Part shown: positions 1 through 10,022 of the stretch, piece by piece
Numbering within the stretch: position 1 is the first letter of the stretch
How the letters are laid out: every line of letters starts with the position of its first letter
Source of the DNA: Eubacterium sp.
GTDB lineage: Bacteria > Bacillota > Clostridia > Oscillospirales > Acutalibacteraceae
Assembly: GCA_022772725.1 (NCBI GenBank)
Contig: JALEZT010000015.1
Coordinates: 1 to 32,068 of the forward strand
Direction: 5' to 3'
Length of the DNA stretch: 32,068 nt
Notes under the pieces: generated by a model
Seen by the model: only the letters and a program-made list of their open reading frames with translations
Database searches by the model: none
What the model was told of the DNA's origin: nothing
Translations under genes and position numbers: made by a program

Positions 1-777
1 TTTAAGATAGGGCTTAAAGGAGTGGTTGTGTATCCACCAGTCAAAATACATAATTTGAGGCTGATATTTGTCTATTAGCTCACAGGTGCGAACAAGCCAA
101 TCTTCAAGATATTCCTTGCTTGCACCTCGTGTATATGTATCGGCAGTTGTTTTGTGAATTGTGCCCGAGTCAAATTCGGGACAGTAAAATGCAGGGCCGT
201 AGAAATCTGCATATTCTTCATCATTCACATCGCTGTCAAAGGTTCTGCCCATATTCATAAAGAAATAGTGCTCTGCTCTGTGAGTTGAGGCACAAAAGGT
301 TAAGCCGTTATCATCACAGGCCTTTTTAAGCTCGCCTGCTACATCTCGACAGGGTCCCATATCCTTCGCGTTCCAACGGTTAAACTCTGTGTCATACATA
401 GCGAAGCCGTCGTGATGCTCGCAAACAGGCATAACATATTTTGCACCCGATTTTTTGAAAAGCTCTGCCCATTCTGTTGCGCTGAATTTTTCAGCCTTAA
501 ACATCGGGATAAAATCCTTATAGCCGAATTTATCCTGTGTGCCGTAGGTCTTTATATGGTGCTCAAATTCTCTGTGGTTTTTGTCATACATCGCTCTTGC
601 ATACCATTCGTTGCCGAAGGCAGGTACGCTGTAAACACCCCAATGAATGAAAATGCCGAATTTTCCGTAGGTAAACCAATCGGGTGTTTTGTGATGGGAT
701 AAGGACTGCCAATTATCCTTATATTTTCCTTTTGCGATAACCTCATCAATTTGAATTAAATACTGTTCCTTTTTCAT
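1..777 (-). CDS. alpha-L-fucosidase (GH29), partial, C-terminus beyond left edge
   Basis: Manual reverse-strand translation is open from ATG at 777 to the window edge: MKKEQYLIQIDEVIAKGKYKDNWQSLSHHKTPDWFTYGKFGIFIHWGVYSVPAFGNEWYARAMY...KYVMPVCEHHDGFAMYDTEFNRWNAKDMGPCRDVAGEL...MYFDWWIHN. FGIFIHWG and HHDGF motifs are typical of GH29. RBS AGGAGGAAGT lies directly upstream. Absent from the supplied ORF track because it has no stop in the window. Confidence 0.93.
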   Translation of the reverse strand, partial: MKKEQYLIQIDEVIAKGKYKDNWQSLSHHKTPDWFTYGKFGIFIHWGVYSVPAFGNEWYARAMYDKNHREFEHHIKTYGTQDKFGYKDFIPMFKAEKFSATEWAELFKKSGAKYVMPVCEHHDGFAMYDTEFNRWNAKDMGPCRDVAGELKKACDDNGLTFCASTHRAEHYFFMNMGRTFDSDVNDEEYADFYGPAFYCPEFDSGTIHKTTADTYTRGASKEYLEDWLVRTCELIDKYQPQIMYFDWWIHNHSFKPYLK

Positions 778-953
778 TTTACTTCCTCCTAAATTTCATT
801 TAGTAAGTGTATCTTGAAAATTTATTCTCCATACTGAACTATTTTAAATTCGTATCCGTTCCATTAAAAATCTATCATTTCATCATCGATTACAGTTTAC
901 CACGCAGATGACATTCTGTAAAGAAAAACGTCATATAAAATCGCACTGCCTAG

Positions 954-982
954 TTGATTTAGCTTTTTGGAAATATTATACT
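954..982 (+). promoter_or_regulatory. sigma-A-type promoter for the alpha-galactosidase gene
   Basis: TTGATT (954-959), 17-nt spacer, TATACT (977-982), followed by RBS TTGGAGAAAAAAT and ATG at 1011. Confidence 0.5.
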
Positions 983-1010
983 GTAACTATAAATATATTG
1001 GAGAAAAAAT

Positions 1011-2852
1011 ATGAATTTTGGATTTCAGATAAAGCTTCGTGGCGATGATTTCAACGGTCATTTCACAAACGGTTTATCAATGGCAAACAGCCAAAGTGTC
1101 CGTAGATGTAAAAAAACATTTGAGGAAAATGACAAAACTGTTTTTGAGGCAGAGGAATATAGGATAACGGCATATCACATTAAAAGAGATGATGCTTATG
1201 AATGTTATACCGTGTTTGAAAACACATCAAATCACGATTTGACGCTTGATATGTTAGCATCTTTTTGTATTGAAAATATTGATGCCGATATTATTCACAG
1301 AGCAACCTCCTTTTGGAGTGCAGAGGGCAAGCTGTTAACTCAAAGCTTAGTTGATATAAATATGGAGAGATCTTGGAGCGGCCACGGAACAAGAATTGAA
1401 AAGTTCGGACAGATTGGCTCAATGCCTGTTCGCAAATGGTTCCCGTTTATTGCTCTTGAAAATTCAAAGACAAAGGAATTTATCGGCATTCAACTATATT
1501 GTGCGTCAAGCTGGCAAATTGAGCTTTTCAGGAACAGGGACCCATTAACTCTTTCGGGAGGACTTGCAGATTTTGATTACGGTCATTGGTGCAAAACAGT
1601 TAAGGCAGGAGATAGCTTTACTTCGCCAAAGGCTGTTGTTGCGTTTGGCAATTCGCTTAATGATGTTTGCGACAGGCTTGTTAAAGCACAAAATCCGAGA
1701 ATTTCAAATGTTGATAAGGATATGCCTGTAATATTCAACGAATATTGCACAACCTGGGGCAATCCTACAAAAGAAAATATTGAGAAAATTGCAAAGAAAA
1801 TCAGTGGCAGCGGAATAAAATATCTTGTAATTGACAGTGGCTGGTACAAAAAGCCCGAAGAGGATTGGTGGGCAACAATCGGTGATTGGAACGAAAGCAA
1901 GGAGCTTTTCCCCAACGGAATTAAAGAGGTTTGCGATTTGATTAAATCCTACGGATTAATTCCCGGAATTTGGTTTGAATTTGAAAAGGTTGCTTGGCTT
2001 TCAGATGTATATAACAAAACGGAGCATCTGCTGAAAAGGGATGGCGTACCCGTTTCGGTTGACGGTCAGCGTTTTCTGGATATGAGAGATAGATGGAGCA
2101 TTGATTATTTAACCGAAAAGGTTATTGATTTTCTTCGCGACAACGGCTTCGGCTACATAAAAATAGATTATAACGATTCTATCGGTGTTGGCTGCGACGG
2201 AGCAGAAAGCCTTGGAGAAGGACTGAGGCAAACAGTTTTAGGGACGCAAAAATTCTTCAAAAGGATTAGTGACGAGCTACCCGATTTAGTTATTGAAGGC
2301 TGTTCAAGCGGTGGTCATAGATTGGAGCCGTCAATGATGGAGCTTGTTTCTCAGGCAAGCTTTTCCGATGCCCACGAGTGCTTAAGTATTCCGTTGATTG
2401 CCGCAAATGTTCAAAGATTGATTCGCCCCGAGCAGAGTCAAATTTGGGCAGTATTAAGAGAAAAAGACGATATTCACAGAATCAATTACAGCTTAACCGC
2501 AGGCTTTCTCGGCAGGCTATGCCTCAGCGGAGAGATTTTTGATTTGAAGGATGAGTATTGGAATAATGTAATTGATGCTATTACTTTTTACGACAAAATC
2601 AAGGATATAATTAAAAACGGCAAAACAACAATTATTGAAAGCACCGCAAGGGATTATAACAACCCAACAGGCTATCAGGCTGTTTTGAGAGAGTATGATA
2701 ATAAAGCCTTGCTGATTATTCACACCTTCAAAAACGGTGCAAATCCTCCGATAGATAAATATTTGAACAGTTGGAATATTGCCGATTCCTTCGGAAGCGA
2801 GCTTGACAGCGATTACAGAGGCAAAGCATTTTTGCTGAAAAATATGGTTTGA
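1011..2852 (+). CDS. alpha-galactosidase-like glycoside hydrolase (GH36/GH-D clan)
   Basis: 613 aa; GIKYLVIDSGWY, GDWNESKELFPNGIKEVCDLIKSYGLIPGIWFEFE, GYIKIDYND, EGCSSGGHR and SDAHE motifs of GH36-type alpha-galactosidases; RBS present. Confidence 0.88.
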   Translation: MNFGFQIKLRGDDFNGHFTNGLSMANSQSVRRCKKTFEENDKTVFEAEEYRITAYHIKRDDAYECYTVFENTSNHDLTLDMLASFCIENIDADIIHRATSFWSAEGKLLTQSLVDINMERSWSGHGTRIEKFGQIGSMPVRKWFPFIALENSKTKEFIGIQLYCASSWQIELFRNRDPLTLSGGLADFDYGHWCKTVKAGDSFTSPKAVVAFGNSLNDVCDRLVKAQNPRISNVDKDMPVIFNEYCTTWGNPTKENIEKIAKKISGSGIKYLVIDSGWYKKPEEDWWATIGDWNESKELFPNGIKEVCDLIKSYGLIPGIWFEFEKVAWLSDVYNKTEHLLKRDGVPVSVDGQRFLDMRDRWSIDYLTEKVIDFLRDNGFGYIKIDYNDSIGVGCDGAESLGEGLRQTVLGTQKFFKRISDELPDLVIEGCSSGGHRLEPSMMELVSQASFSDAHECLSIPLIAANVQRLIRPEQSQIWAVLREKDDIHRINYSLTAGFLGRLCLSGEIFDLKDEYWNNVIDAITFYDKIKDIIKNGKTTIIESTARDYNNPTGYQAVLREYDNKALLIIHTFKNGANPPIDKYLNSWNIADSFGSELDSDYRGKAFLLKNMV

Positions 2853-3100
2853 AATGAGTGCTTTTGAAATCAATTCTTGCACTATGAGCCTATTTTGACG
2901 GCTACGCAGGAGAAAGAGGGTGCAGAAACAATGCGCCAAGTGAAAATTCGGCAAAATAATCGGACAAAAAAAAGACCGATAAACTTTGAAAAGTTTCAAA
3001 TGCGGGTTTTATTAACAATTCGGTAAATATTTTTAAGTTGAATAATGCGGCTGGTTATGATATTATTAAAATACTATATTTTATGAATAGGAGATTAACT

Positions 3101-4963
3101 ATGAGCGAAAAAATGCCTAATATGGATTTTGATGCCGATGAAGTTATCAGCGACTTCAAATCAAAATTCAGCTGGGGCAAATCAAATGAGGTTGAGGTTG
3201 TTGCCGCTCCTCCGAGGGTTTGGCTTAGGCTGATTTTAAGCGCAATTTTAACAATTATCGGCGGAGGAATTGCATATTATATGATGCTTCCGGCGCTGAA
3301 TTTTCATGACAGTCAGTTTTATTCCTTTGTGATACTGCTTATTGTTTTGTTTATGGCGTTCTTTGCGCTTTTTTGCAAGGCAAACAAAAGGATTGAAAGA
3401 AAAGAATACATAAAGAAAAAATCGCTTGTGCCGATTATTATTGTTATTGCGATAATCGTTATAATGGCAATCGGCTGGCTTTGCGGAGCAACAATTTTCA
3501 GAGCAGGCTCTTACAGTGAGCTTATGACCGTTACAAACAGTGATTTTGAAACAGACTTTGACGAAATCGGCATAGACACCGTTCCGAGAATTGACGAATC
3601 GAGAGCGCTTACTCTTGCCGACCAGCAGCTTGGCTCACTTGCGGAATACAAGAGCCAATATGTTGTTTCAAACACAACAACAATGATTAACTACAACAAC
3701 CGCCCCGTCAGAGTTGCATATCTTGAATATGCAGATGTGTTTAAATGGTTTAACAACACAAAGGAGGGCTTGCCCGCCTATATGATTATTGACCTTATTT
3801 CTCAAAAGGTTACTGTTGTTAACTGCAACGAGAAATTCGGAAGCGGAATAAAATACAGCCCGACGGAGCTTTTCAACGAAAAGCTTGTCCGCCATTTGCG
3901 TTTTCAGTATCCCACCGAGCTGCTTGACACGCCTAATTTTGAGATAACCGACGACGGCAGACCCTACTGGATTACTCCCGTGCTTGACAAAACAATAGGT
4001 CTTTTCGGCGGAACAGATGTTAAGGGAATTATTTTAACAGACGCATTAACAGGCGAAAGTCAATATTATTCAATTGACGATGTTCGCAACAACAGCGACC
4101 TTGCGTGGATTGATGTTGCGTTCTCGGAAAACCTTGTTATTCAGCAATACAATTATTACGGAAAGCTCAAAAACGGCTTCTGGAACTCACTTATTTTCCA
4201 AAACGATGTTAACCTTACCTCGCAGGGCTTCGGCTATGTTGCCATGGCAGACGATGTTTGGGTTTACACGGGTGTAACCTCATCAGAGGCAGACTCCTCA
4301 AACTTTGGATTTATCCTTTGCAACCAGAGAACGAAGGAAACAAGATATTATCAAAACGGCGGTGCAATCGAAGCGGCGGCTCAATCCTCTGCGGAAGACG
4401 CTGTTCAAAACTATATGTACAGAGCAACCTTCCCGATTTTGCTTAACATTGAGGGTCAGCCAACCTACTTTATGAGCCTATACGGCGACAGTAACACCGT
4501 TAAGGGCTATGCGCTTGTTAGCCTTGCCGATAAAACGATAGTAGGCACAGGTCTTCTTGACAACGAAAAGAGCGACGAAAAGGCACTTAACGCGGCTGTT
4601 GAGAACTACATTGAGGCGCTTATGGATAAGGGCGTTGTTGACAATGATGTTGATGTTGACGAATATCTTGTAGGCGGCGAAGAGGATAAGCCCGACAATG
4701 CTACACCTCCTCAAAGCAATGAAACACCAAGCAACACGGCAACAAGCGGAGATACTGTTTCGGGAACGGTTTCCTCAATCAAGACCTCCGTTAATAACGG
4801 CAACACATATTACTATTTTGAGATTAACTCAACATATTACTATATTGCAGTTTCCGACTGCATGGAAGCGCTTCTTATCGAAAACGGCGACAATGTTACC
4901 GTTACCGTAAGCGGCGAAGCAGACGGAGTGTTTGTTCCGATTTCAAGCATTTCGGCTGATTAA
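3101..4963 (+). CDS. multi-TM N-terminal membrane protein of unknown function
   Basis: Track ORF starts at 3038, but the likely start is ATG 3101 (MSEKMPNMDFDADEV...) preceded by AGGAG. Several hydrophobic segments in the first ~150 aa, a long extracytoplasmic-looking region, a low-complexity Pro/Thr/Asn/Ser linker, and a C-terminal beta-rich segment that may be OB-like. Confidence 0.75.
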   Translation: MSEKMPNMDFDADEVISDFKSKFSWGKSNEVEVVAAPPRVWLRLILSAILTIIGGGIAYYMMLPALNFHDSQFYSFVILLIVLFMAFFALFCKANKRIERKEYIKKKSLVPIIIVIAIIVIMAIGWLCGATIFRAGSYSELMTVTNSDFETDFDEIGIDTVPRIDESRALTLADQQLGSLAEYKSQYVVSNTTTMINYNNRPVRVAYLEYADVFKWFNNTKEGLPAYMIIDLISQKVTVVNCNEKFGSGIKYSPTELFNEKLVRHLRFQYPTELLDTPNFEITDDGRPYWITPVLDKTIGLFGGTDVKGIILTDALTGESQYYSIDDVRNNSDLAWIDVAFSENLVIQQYNYYGKLKNGFWNSLIFQNDVNLTSQGFGYVAMADDVWVYTGVTSSEADSSNFGFILCNQRTKETRYYQNGGAIEAAAQSSAEDAVQNYMYRATFPILLNIEGQPTYFMSLYGDSNTVKGYALVSLADKTIVGTGLLDNEKSDEKALNAAVENYIEALMDKGVVDNDVDVDEYLVGGEEDKPDNATPPQSNETPSNTATSGDTVSGTVSSIKTSVNNGNTYYYFEINSTYYYIAVSDCMEALLIENGDNVTVTVSGEADGVFVPISSISAD

Positions 4964-4986
4964 TTTAATCAAAAAATTGCAAAGCA

Positions 4987-5027
4987 AAAGGCACCGCAGA
5001 AGCATACGCTTTTACGGTGCCTTTTTT
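4987..5027. terminator. Rho-independent terminator
   Basis: AAAGGCACCG...CGGTGCCTTTTTT between convergent genes. Confidence 0.75.
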
Positions 5028-5041
5028 AAATATTTAAAGAA

Positions 5042-5413
5042 TTAAAGCTCTGCGATAACCTCTACCTCGCAGAGAACGCCCTTTGGCAAATCCTTAACTG
5101 CAACACAGCTTCTTGCAGGCTTTGAAGTAAAGTATTTTCCGTAAACCTCATTAAACTCTGCAAAATCCGCAATGTCGGCAAGGAAGCAAACTGTTTTAAC
5201 CGCCTTATCAAGACCTGTTCCCGCCGCCTCGCAGACTGCTTTAAGATTTTCGCAAACCTGCGTTGCTTGCTCGGCAATTGTTTTTGCCTCAACGGTGTTT
5301 GTTTTCGGGTTTATGGCAATCTGACCGCTTGTGAAAAGAAAGCCGCCTGCCTTAACCGCCTGACTGTATGGGCCTATTGCGCCCGGAGCATTTTTTGTTG
5401 CAACATATTCCAT
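5042..5413 (-). CDS. ridA: RidA family enamine/imine deaminase
   Basis: 123 aa; KNAPGAIGPYSQAVKAGGFLFTSGQIAINP, ARSCVAVKDLPKGVLCEVEVIA - classic RidA/YjgF signature. Confidence 0.96.
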   Translation of the reverse strand: MEYVATKNAPGAIGPYSQAVKAGGFLFTSGQIAINPKTNTVEAKTIAEQATQVCENLKAVCEAAGTGLDKAVKTVCFLADIADFAEFNEVYGKYFTSKPARSCVAVKDLPKGVLCEVEVIAEL

Positions 5414-5435
5414 AATATATCAACCTTTCATAAAA

Positions 5436-6638
5436 TTATTTATCGCAAACCTCGAAGCCTGCTTCGCGCAGAGCCGATTTGATTGCAACTATATGGGCAA
5501 AATCTCTTGTTTCAACATCAATACGAAGATAGCAATCCGTTATGTTCATATCAAGGTCTGTGCTGTCATAATTAATACTTGTTACATTCGCGCCCGTTTT
5601 TGCAATAATATCCGAAACCTCGGCAAGCTGACCGGGTCTGTCTGAAAGAGCGATTGTTATATTCGCCGTTCTGCCGCTCATTTTAAGTCCTCTTTCAATA
5701 ACCCTTGAAAGAACGGTTACATCAACATTACCGCCCGAAACGAGACAACAGATATTTTTGTCGTCTATATCCGGAATTTTTCCTGCAAGAACTGCGGCAA
5801 CAGGAACCGCGCCTGCACCCTCTGCAATAAGCTTTTGCTGTTCAAGAAGCGTTAAAATTGCAAGAGCGATTTCATCATCGGAAACGGTTACAATTCCGTC
5901 AACATATTCCTTAACCAAATCGTATGTAAGATTTCCCGGAGTTTTAACCGCAATACCGTCTGCAATAGTCTGCACCTTGGGGAGCGTTTCAATCTGCCCG
6001 TCATTAATTGAGTTTTCCATACTCGGAGCACCCTGCGCCTGAACGCCGTACACCTTACAGTTTGGATTAATCTGCTTTATTGTGTAGGCAACGCCCGAAA
6101 TAAGACCGCCTCCGCCGATAGGCACAATAACTGCATCAACATTCGGAAGCTGCTCCATAATTTCAAGACCGATTGTTCCCTGACCTGCAATAACATCGGG
6201 ATCATCAAACGGATGAATAAAGCAATAGCCGTTTTCATCGCGAAGCTCAATGGCTTTTTTATAAGCGTCATCATAAACGCCCTTAACCATACAAACCTCT
6301 GCGCCGTAGCGCTTTGTTGCCTCAACCTTTGAGATGGGTGCACCGTCAGGCAGGCAGATGATACTTTTTATCCCGCTTCTTGTTGCGGCAAGCGCAACGC
6401 CCTGCGCGTGATTTCCTGCCGAGCAGGCAATAACGCCCTTTTCCCTTTCCTCCTCGGAAAGCTGGCTTATTTTGAAATATGAGCCCCTAACCTTAAACGA
6501 ACCCGTTACCTGAAGATTTTCCGTTTTAAGATAGATATTTGTTCCCTTTCTGATATTGGGAGCAAGAATCATATCCGTTTCTCTTATAACATCCTTTAAT
6601 ACTCTTGACGCTTTATATACTCTGTCAAGCGTTAGCAT
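5436..6638 (-). CDS. ilvA: threonine ammonia-lyase (PLP-dependent, C-terminal ACT domain)
   Basis: 400 aa; [16 protein letters not shown] (PLP lysine), [21 protein letters not shown]-terminal ACT-like segment [29 protein letters not shown]. Confidence 0.93.
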   Translation of the reverse strand: MLTLDRVYKASRVLKDVIRETDMILAPNIRKGTNIYLKTENLQVTGSFKVRGSYFKISQLSEEEREKGVIACSAGNHAQGVALAATRSGIKSIICLPDGAPISKVEATKRYGAEVCMVKGVYDDAYKKAIELRDENGYCFIHPFDDPDVIAGQGTIGLEIMEQLPNVDAVIVPIGGGGLISGVAYTIKQINPNCKVYGVQAQGAPSMENSINDGQIETLPKVQTIADGIAVKTPGNLTYDLVKEYVDGIVTVSDDEIALAILTLLEQQKLIAEGAGAVPVAAVLAGKIPDIDDKNICCLVSGGNVDVTVLSRVIERGLKMSGRTANITIALSDRPGQLAEVSDIIAKTGANVTSINYDSTDLDMNITDCYLRIDVETRDFAHIVAIKSALREAGFEVCDK

Positions 6639-6727
6639 AATACCGCCCTCTTATATATTTATTATTGAAATATTCTAATACTTAATTATTCATTTGTCAA
6701 ATAAACAGACAAAGAAAAGTTTATATA

Positions 6728-6756
6728 TTGACTTTATTATTAAGATGATTTAAAAT
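6728..6756 (+). promoter_or_regulatory. sigma-A-type promoter
   Basis: TTGACT (6728-6733), 17-nt spacer, TAAAAT (6751-6756) upstream of the solute-binding lipoprotein gene. Confidence 0.5.
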
Positions 6757-6793
6757 TATAGTGTTCTAAACTTCTTTGAGGAGGATTTTTACA

Positions 6794-7651
6794 TTGAAAA
6801 AAACTAAAAAAATATTATCCGTGCTTCTTGCGGTTTTACTTATCGGTGCTCTTTTTACAGGCTGTTCGCAGAAAAGCGGCATTGCTGAGGAGATAACCGA
6901 AGACACAATGCTTATTGCCTACACCGAGGAGTGTGAGCCGTTCCTTTACACTAATGCAAACGGCGAGCTTGACGGCTTTGAGGCAAAGCTTGTTGAAAGC
7001 ATATTTGATTCAATCAAGGGCGAATACAAAAACTATAAATTCGTTAAGGTTGATGCCGATTATGAGCTTGACGAAAACGGCGCATACACAGACGCAGACG
7101 GCAATGAATACAAGGCTGTTATGCTTTGCGGCGCAATGCACAAAAACACAGGCACCGTTAATGAGGACTATGTTTGGAGCGAAAACATTATTGAAAACAA
7201 TATCATAACCGTTGTTCCCTCAGGCAGTTCAATTACGGCATACAATAACATTCAGGGCGCACGCGTTGGTGTTTATTCTCAGCTTTGCTCGGATGCACTT
7301 GATAAGCAGGCAACCATAAAGAATTCCCTTGCATCTGTTACGGCTTATAATTCCGCCGAGGAGCTTCTTGCCGCTCTTGACGCAGGAGAAATTGACGCGG
7401 CGGTTATTGATGATTTCAGCTTCCGTCCGCTTGAAGGCGCAAGCGCATACACCGTTTTAAACGGCGCTCTTGACACGGTTGAATACGGCTTTGCTTTTGC
7501 AAGGTCTAACGATTTTTCGGAAACCTTTAACGAGGCTGTTAAGGAAATGCTTTCACCCGATTACGGCGACGGCGACACGCTTACTCCGCTTGTTACGGAA
7601 TATTTCGGATATCCCGAGGCGTGCGTTTTCGATTACGGCACAGAGGAATAA
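6794..7651 (+). CDS. family-3 extracellular solute-binding lipoprotein (amino-acid ABC transporter type)
   Basis: Likely TTG start at 6794 after GAGGAGG, rather than the track's TTG at 6776. Lipobox LIGALFTGC; LIAYTEECEPFLYTNANGELDGFEAKLVESI and the ARVGVYSQ..DALDKQA..YNSAEELLAALDAGEIDAAVID pattern. Confidence 0.85.
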   Translation: MKKTKKILSVLLAVLLIGALFTGCSQKSGIAEEITEDTMLIAYTEECEPFLYTNANGELDGFEAKLVESIFDSIKGEYKNYKFVKVDADYELDENGAYTDADGNEYKAVMLCGAMHKNTGTVNEDYVWSENIIENNIITVVPSGSSITAYNNIQGARVGVYSQLCSDALDKQATIKNSLASVTAYNSAEELLAALDAGEIDAAVIDDFSFRPLEGASAYTVLNGALDTVEYGFAFARSNDFSETFNEAVKEMLSPDYGDGDTLTPLVTEYFGYPEACVFDYGTEE

Positions 7652-7674
7652 TTTAATAAGAGTACCCCAAAAAA

Positions 7675-7710
7675 GGTTCGGATAAGTTTTTCTTATCCGA
7701 ACCCTTTTGT
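7675..7710. terminator. Bidirectional Rho-independent terminator
   Basis: GGTTCGGATAAG-TTTTT-CTTATCCGAACC followed by a T-rich tract; between convergent genes. Confidence 0.8.
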
Positions 7711-7713
7711 TTT

Positions 7714-8359
7714 TTAATATCCGAGATTTTCGTTTACGAGAATAACCTTTATTCTGTCCTTATGCCTTTGCTTTGCGCTGACAACAAAATTACAGCATAT
7801 TCTCTGCGGGCTTTCACAGCCGTCGCACATCAAAGGATTTTCGCCGTCAAGGCTTATGCAATGACCTGTTACCGCGCAGGGAGTTTTGCAGGAGAGCCTT
7901 TGTGTGTTCGGCGGAGCGGCAGTTGTTTTTACTCTTTCAATTGCCTCGTTTATATCGGAAACAATTTTATTTACACCTGCAACAATGATAACCTGACGGG
8001 GACCGTAAACTATGCAGGCAACTCTGTTTGAATTGCCGTCAACATTATAAAGCTCGCCGTTTTCCGTTATGGCATTTGAGGAGCAGAAGAACGCGTCGCT
8101 ACCGAAGGATTTTATATAGCACTGCCTAACCTCCTCGCCGTCAAGCCCTCTTCTGTCTATAAAATCATAAATTCCGCTTTCAAGCAGAGAGATAACTCCC
8201 GTTTGTTTAAGCGTTTCGCTTCCGCCGTTTGCAACCGAGCTGCCCTCGGGAACAAGCGTTTTAATAAGAGGAACAACCTCCTCCTTTGTTTCGACAAAAA
8301 ACGCTTTCATATTGTTTTTTTCAAGGTTTTCCATTGTTTTTTTAATTCGTTCGTTCATT
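7714..8359 (-). CDS. LUD-domain (LutC/YkgG-like) protein
   Basis: MNERIKKTMENLEKNNMKAFFVETKEEVVPLIKTLVPEGSSVANGGSETLKQTG...NVDGNSNRVACIVYGPRQVIIVAGVNKIV; C-terminal cysteine cluster CKTPCAVTGHC..CDGC..CC. Start chosen at the internal ATG; the track ORF extends to 8379. Confidence 0.85.
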
Positions 8360-8360
8360 G

Positions 8361-9908
8361 CTATACCTCCGACTGCCAATATTTTCGATCAAGGCTTCTG
8401 TACTGAATAGCCCTTGCAACATGGCGCGTTTCTATATTTTCACAGCCGTCTAAATCGGCAATTGTTCTTGAAATTCTTAAAATTTTATCATAGGCACGGG
8501 CTGAAAGTCCAAGCCTTTCAAAGCTCATACGAAGCAAATCGGAAGCCTCGTCGGACAGAATGCAATATTCCTTTGTCATTGCAGGGCTCATTTTTGCATT
8601 GCAGGTTACGCCCGTTCCCTCAAATCTTTTGCGCTGAATTTCACGGGCCTTATTAACTCTTTCCCTTATCTGCGCAGAGGATTCCTCCTTTTCCCTTGAA
8701 GCAAGACGGTCATATTCAACAGGCTCAACCTCAATATGTATATCAATTCTGTCTAAAATAGGACCGCTGATTTTATCACGGTATCTCTTTTTAGCGGCAT
8801 CCGTGCAGGTACATTCCCTTGACGGATGACCGTAATAACCGCACGGGCAGGGATTCATTGCCGCAACAATCATTAAATTTGACGGATATGAAACGGTGCC
8901 GTTACTGCGCGATATTGTTATTTTTCCGTCCTCAAGCGGCTGGCGGAGTGATTCCTTTGAGCGTCTGTCAAACTCGGGAAATTCATCCATAAACATAACG
9001 CCGTTGTGCGCAAGGCTGATTTCGCCGGGGCGCAGGTTTGCTCCGCCGCCCGTTAAGCCTGCTGCTGAAACCGTGTGGTGCGGACTTCGAAACGGTCGCT
9101 TCGTTATAAGCTGAACATTATCGGGAAGCTCGCCCGCTATTGAATAAATTTTTGTTGTTTCAAGCTCCTCTTCAAAGCTCATCTCCGGCAAAATTGACGG
9201 AAGCCTTTTTGCAAGCATAGACTTTCCTGTTCCGGGAGGGCCGACCATTATGCAATTGTGGCCGCCTGCCGCCGCAATTTCAAGGGCATATTTTGCATCC
9301 TCCTGCCCCTTAACATCTGCAAAATCAAGCGTTTCATTTTCTGTTTCAAGAAGCTGTGCAGGAGTGTAGCACGGCTCAATAAGCTCCTCGCCGCTTAAAT
9401 GCTTTATAACCTCTTTTATATGCTTAACGGGGAAAACATCAATTCCGTTAACAACGCTTGCCTCCGTTTTGTTATCAAACGGAACAAAGGCGGCGGGTAT
9501 TCCCTCCTCCTTCGCCTTTAAAAGCATAGGCAAAACACCGTTGCACCTTCTTATTTCTCCGTCCAGCGAAAGCTCACCGACGAAGGCATAATTTTCTAAA
9601 TCCCCTGCAATCTGCGAGGAAGCCTTTAACACGGCAATAAGGATGGGCAAATCATAAACAGAGCCCTCTTTTTTGATATCGGCAGGAGCAATATTAACCG
9701 TTATACGCGAAACGGGATAATCATAAGAGCAGTTTTTTATACTTGCCCTAACTCTTTCCCTGCTTTCCTTAACTGCCGCATCGGGCAGACCGACAATATC
9801 AAACCGGGGCAAGCCCTTGCTTAAATCCGCCTCAATAACAACGCTGAAAGCCTCCATTCCGAAAACTCCGAGGCTTTTTGCCTTTGCAAACATAATTTCA
9901 CCTGCCAA
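8361..9908 (-). CDS. YifB family Mg-chelatase-like AAA ATPase (ComM-like)
   Basis: 515 aa; GLPRFDIVGLPDAAVKESRERVRASIKN, VGPPGTGKSMLAKRLPSILP, FRSPHHTVSAAGLTGGG, MNPCPCGYYG. Confidence 0.95.
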   Translation of the reverse strand: MAGEIMFAKAKSLGVFGMEAFSVVIEADLSKGLPRFDIVGLPDAAVKESRERVRASIKNCSYDYPVSRITVNIAPADIKKEGSVYDLPILIAVLKASSQIAGDLENYAFVGELSLDGEIRRCNGVLPMLLKAKEEGIPAAFVPFDNKTEASVVNGIDVFPVKHIKEVIKHLSGEELIEPCYTPAQLLETENETLDFADVKGQEDAKYALEIAAAGGHNCIMVGPPGTGKSMLAKRLPSILPEMSFEEELETTKIYSIAGELPDNVQLITKRPFRSPHHTVSAAGLTGGGANLRPGEISLAHNGVMFMDEFPEFDRRSKESLRQPLEDGKITISRSNGTVSYPSNLMIVAAMNPCPCGYYGHPSRECTCTDAAKKRYRDKISGPILDRIDIHIEVEPVEYDRLASREKEESSAQIRERVNKAREIQRKRFEGTGVTCNAKMSPAMTKEYCILSDEASDLLRMSFERLGLSARAYDKILRISRTIADLDGCENIETRHVARAIQYRSLDRKYWQSEV

Positions 9909-9981
9909 TCAAGATAGCTTTATTATACTCAATAATTTTTAAGTGTGCAATAATATTCACGAATTTAAGAATAAAAATAAT

Positions 9982-10020
9982 GCTCCGCAGAAAGCCTTAA
10001 ACCTCTGCGGAGCTGTTTTT
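9982..10020 (-). terminator. Rho-independent terminator
   Basis: GCTCCGCAGA...TCTGCGGAGC, with a T-rich tail (ATTATTTTTATT) when read on the minus strand, downstream of the 32-aa ORF. Confidence 0.6.
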
Positions 10021-10022
10021 AT

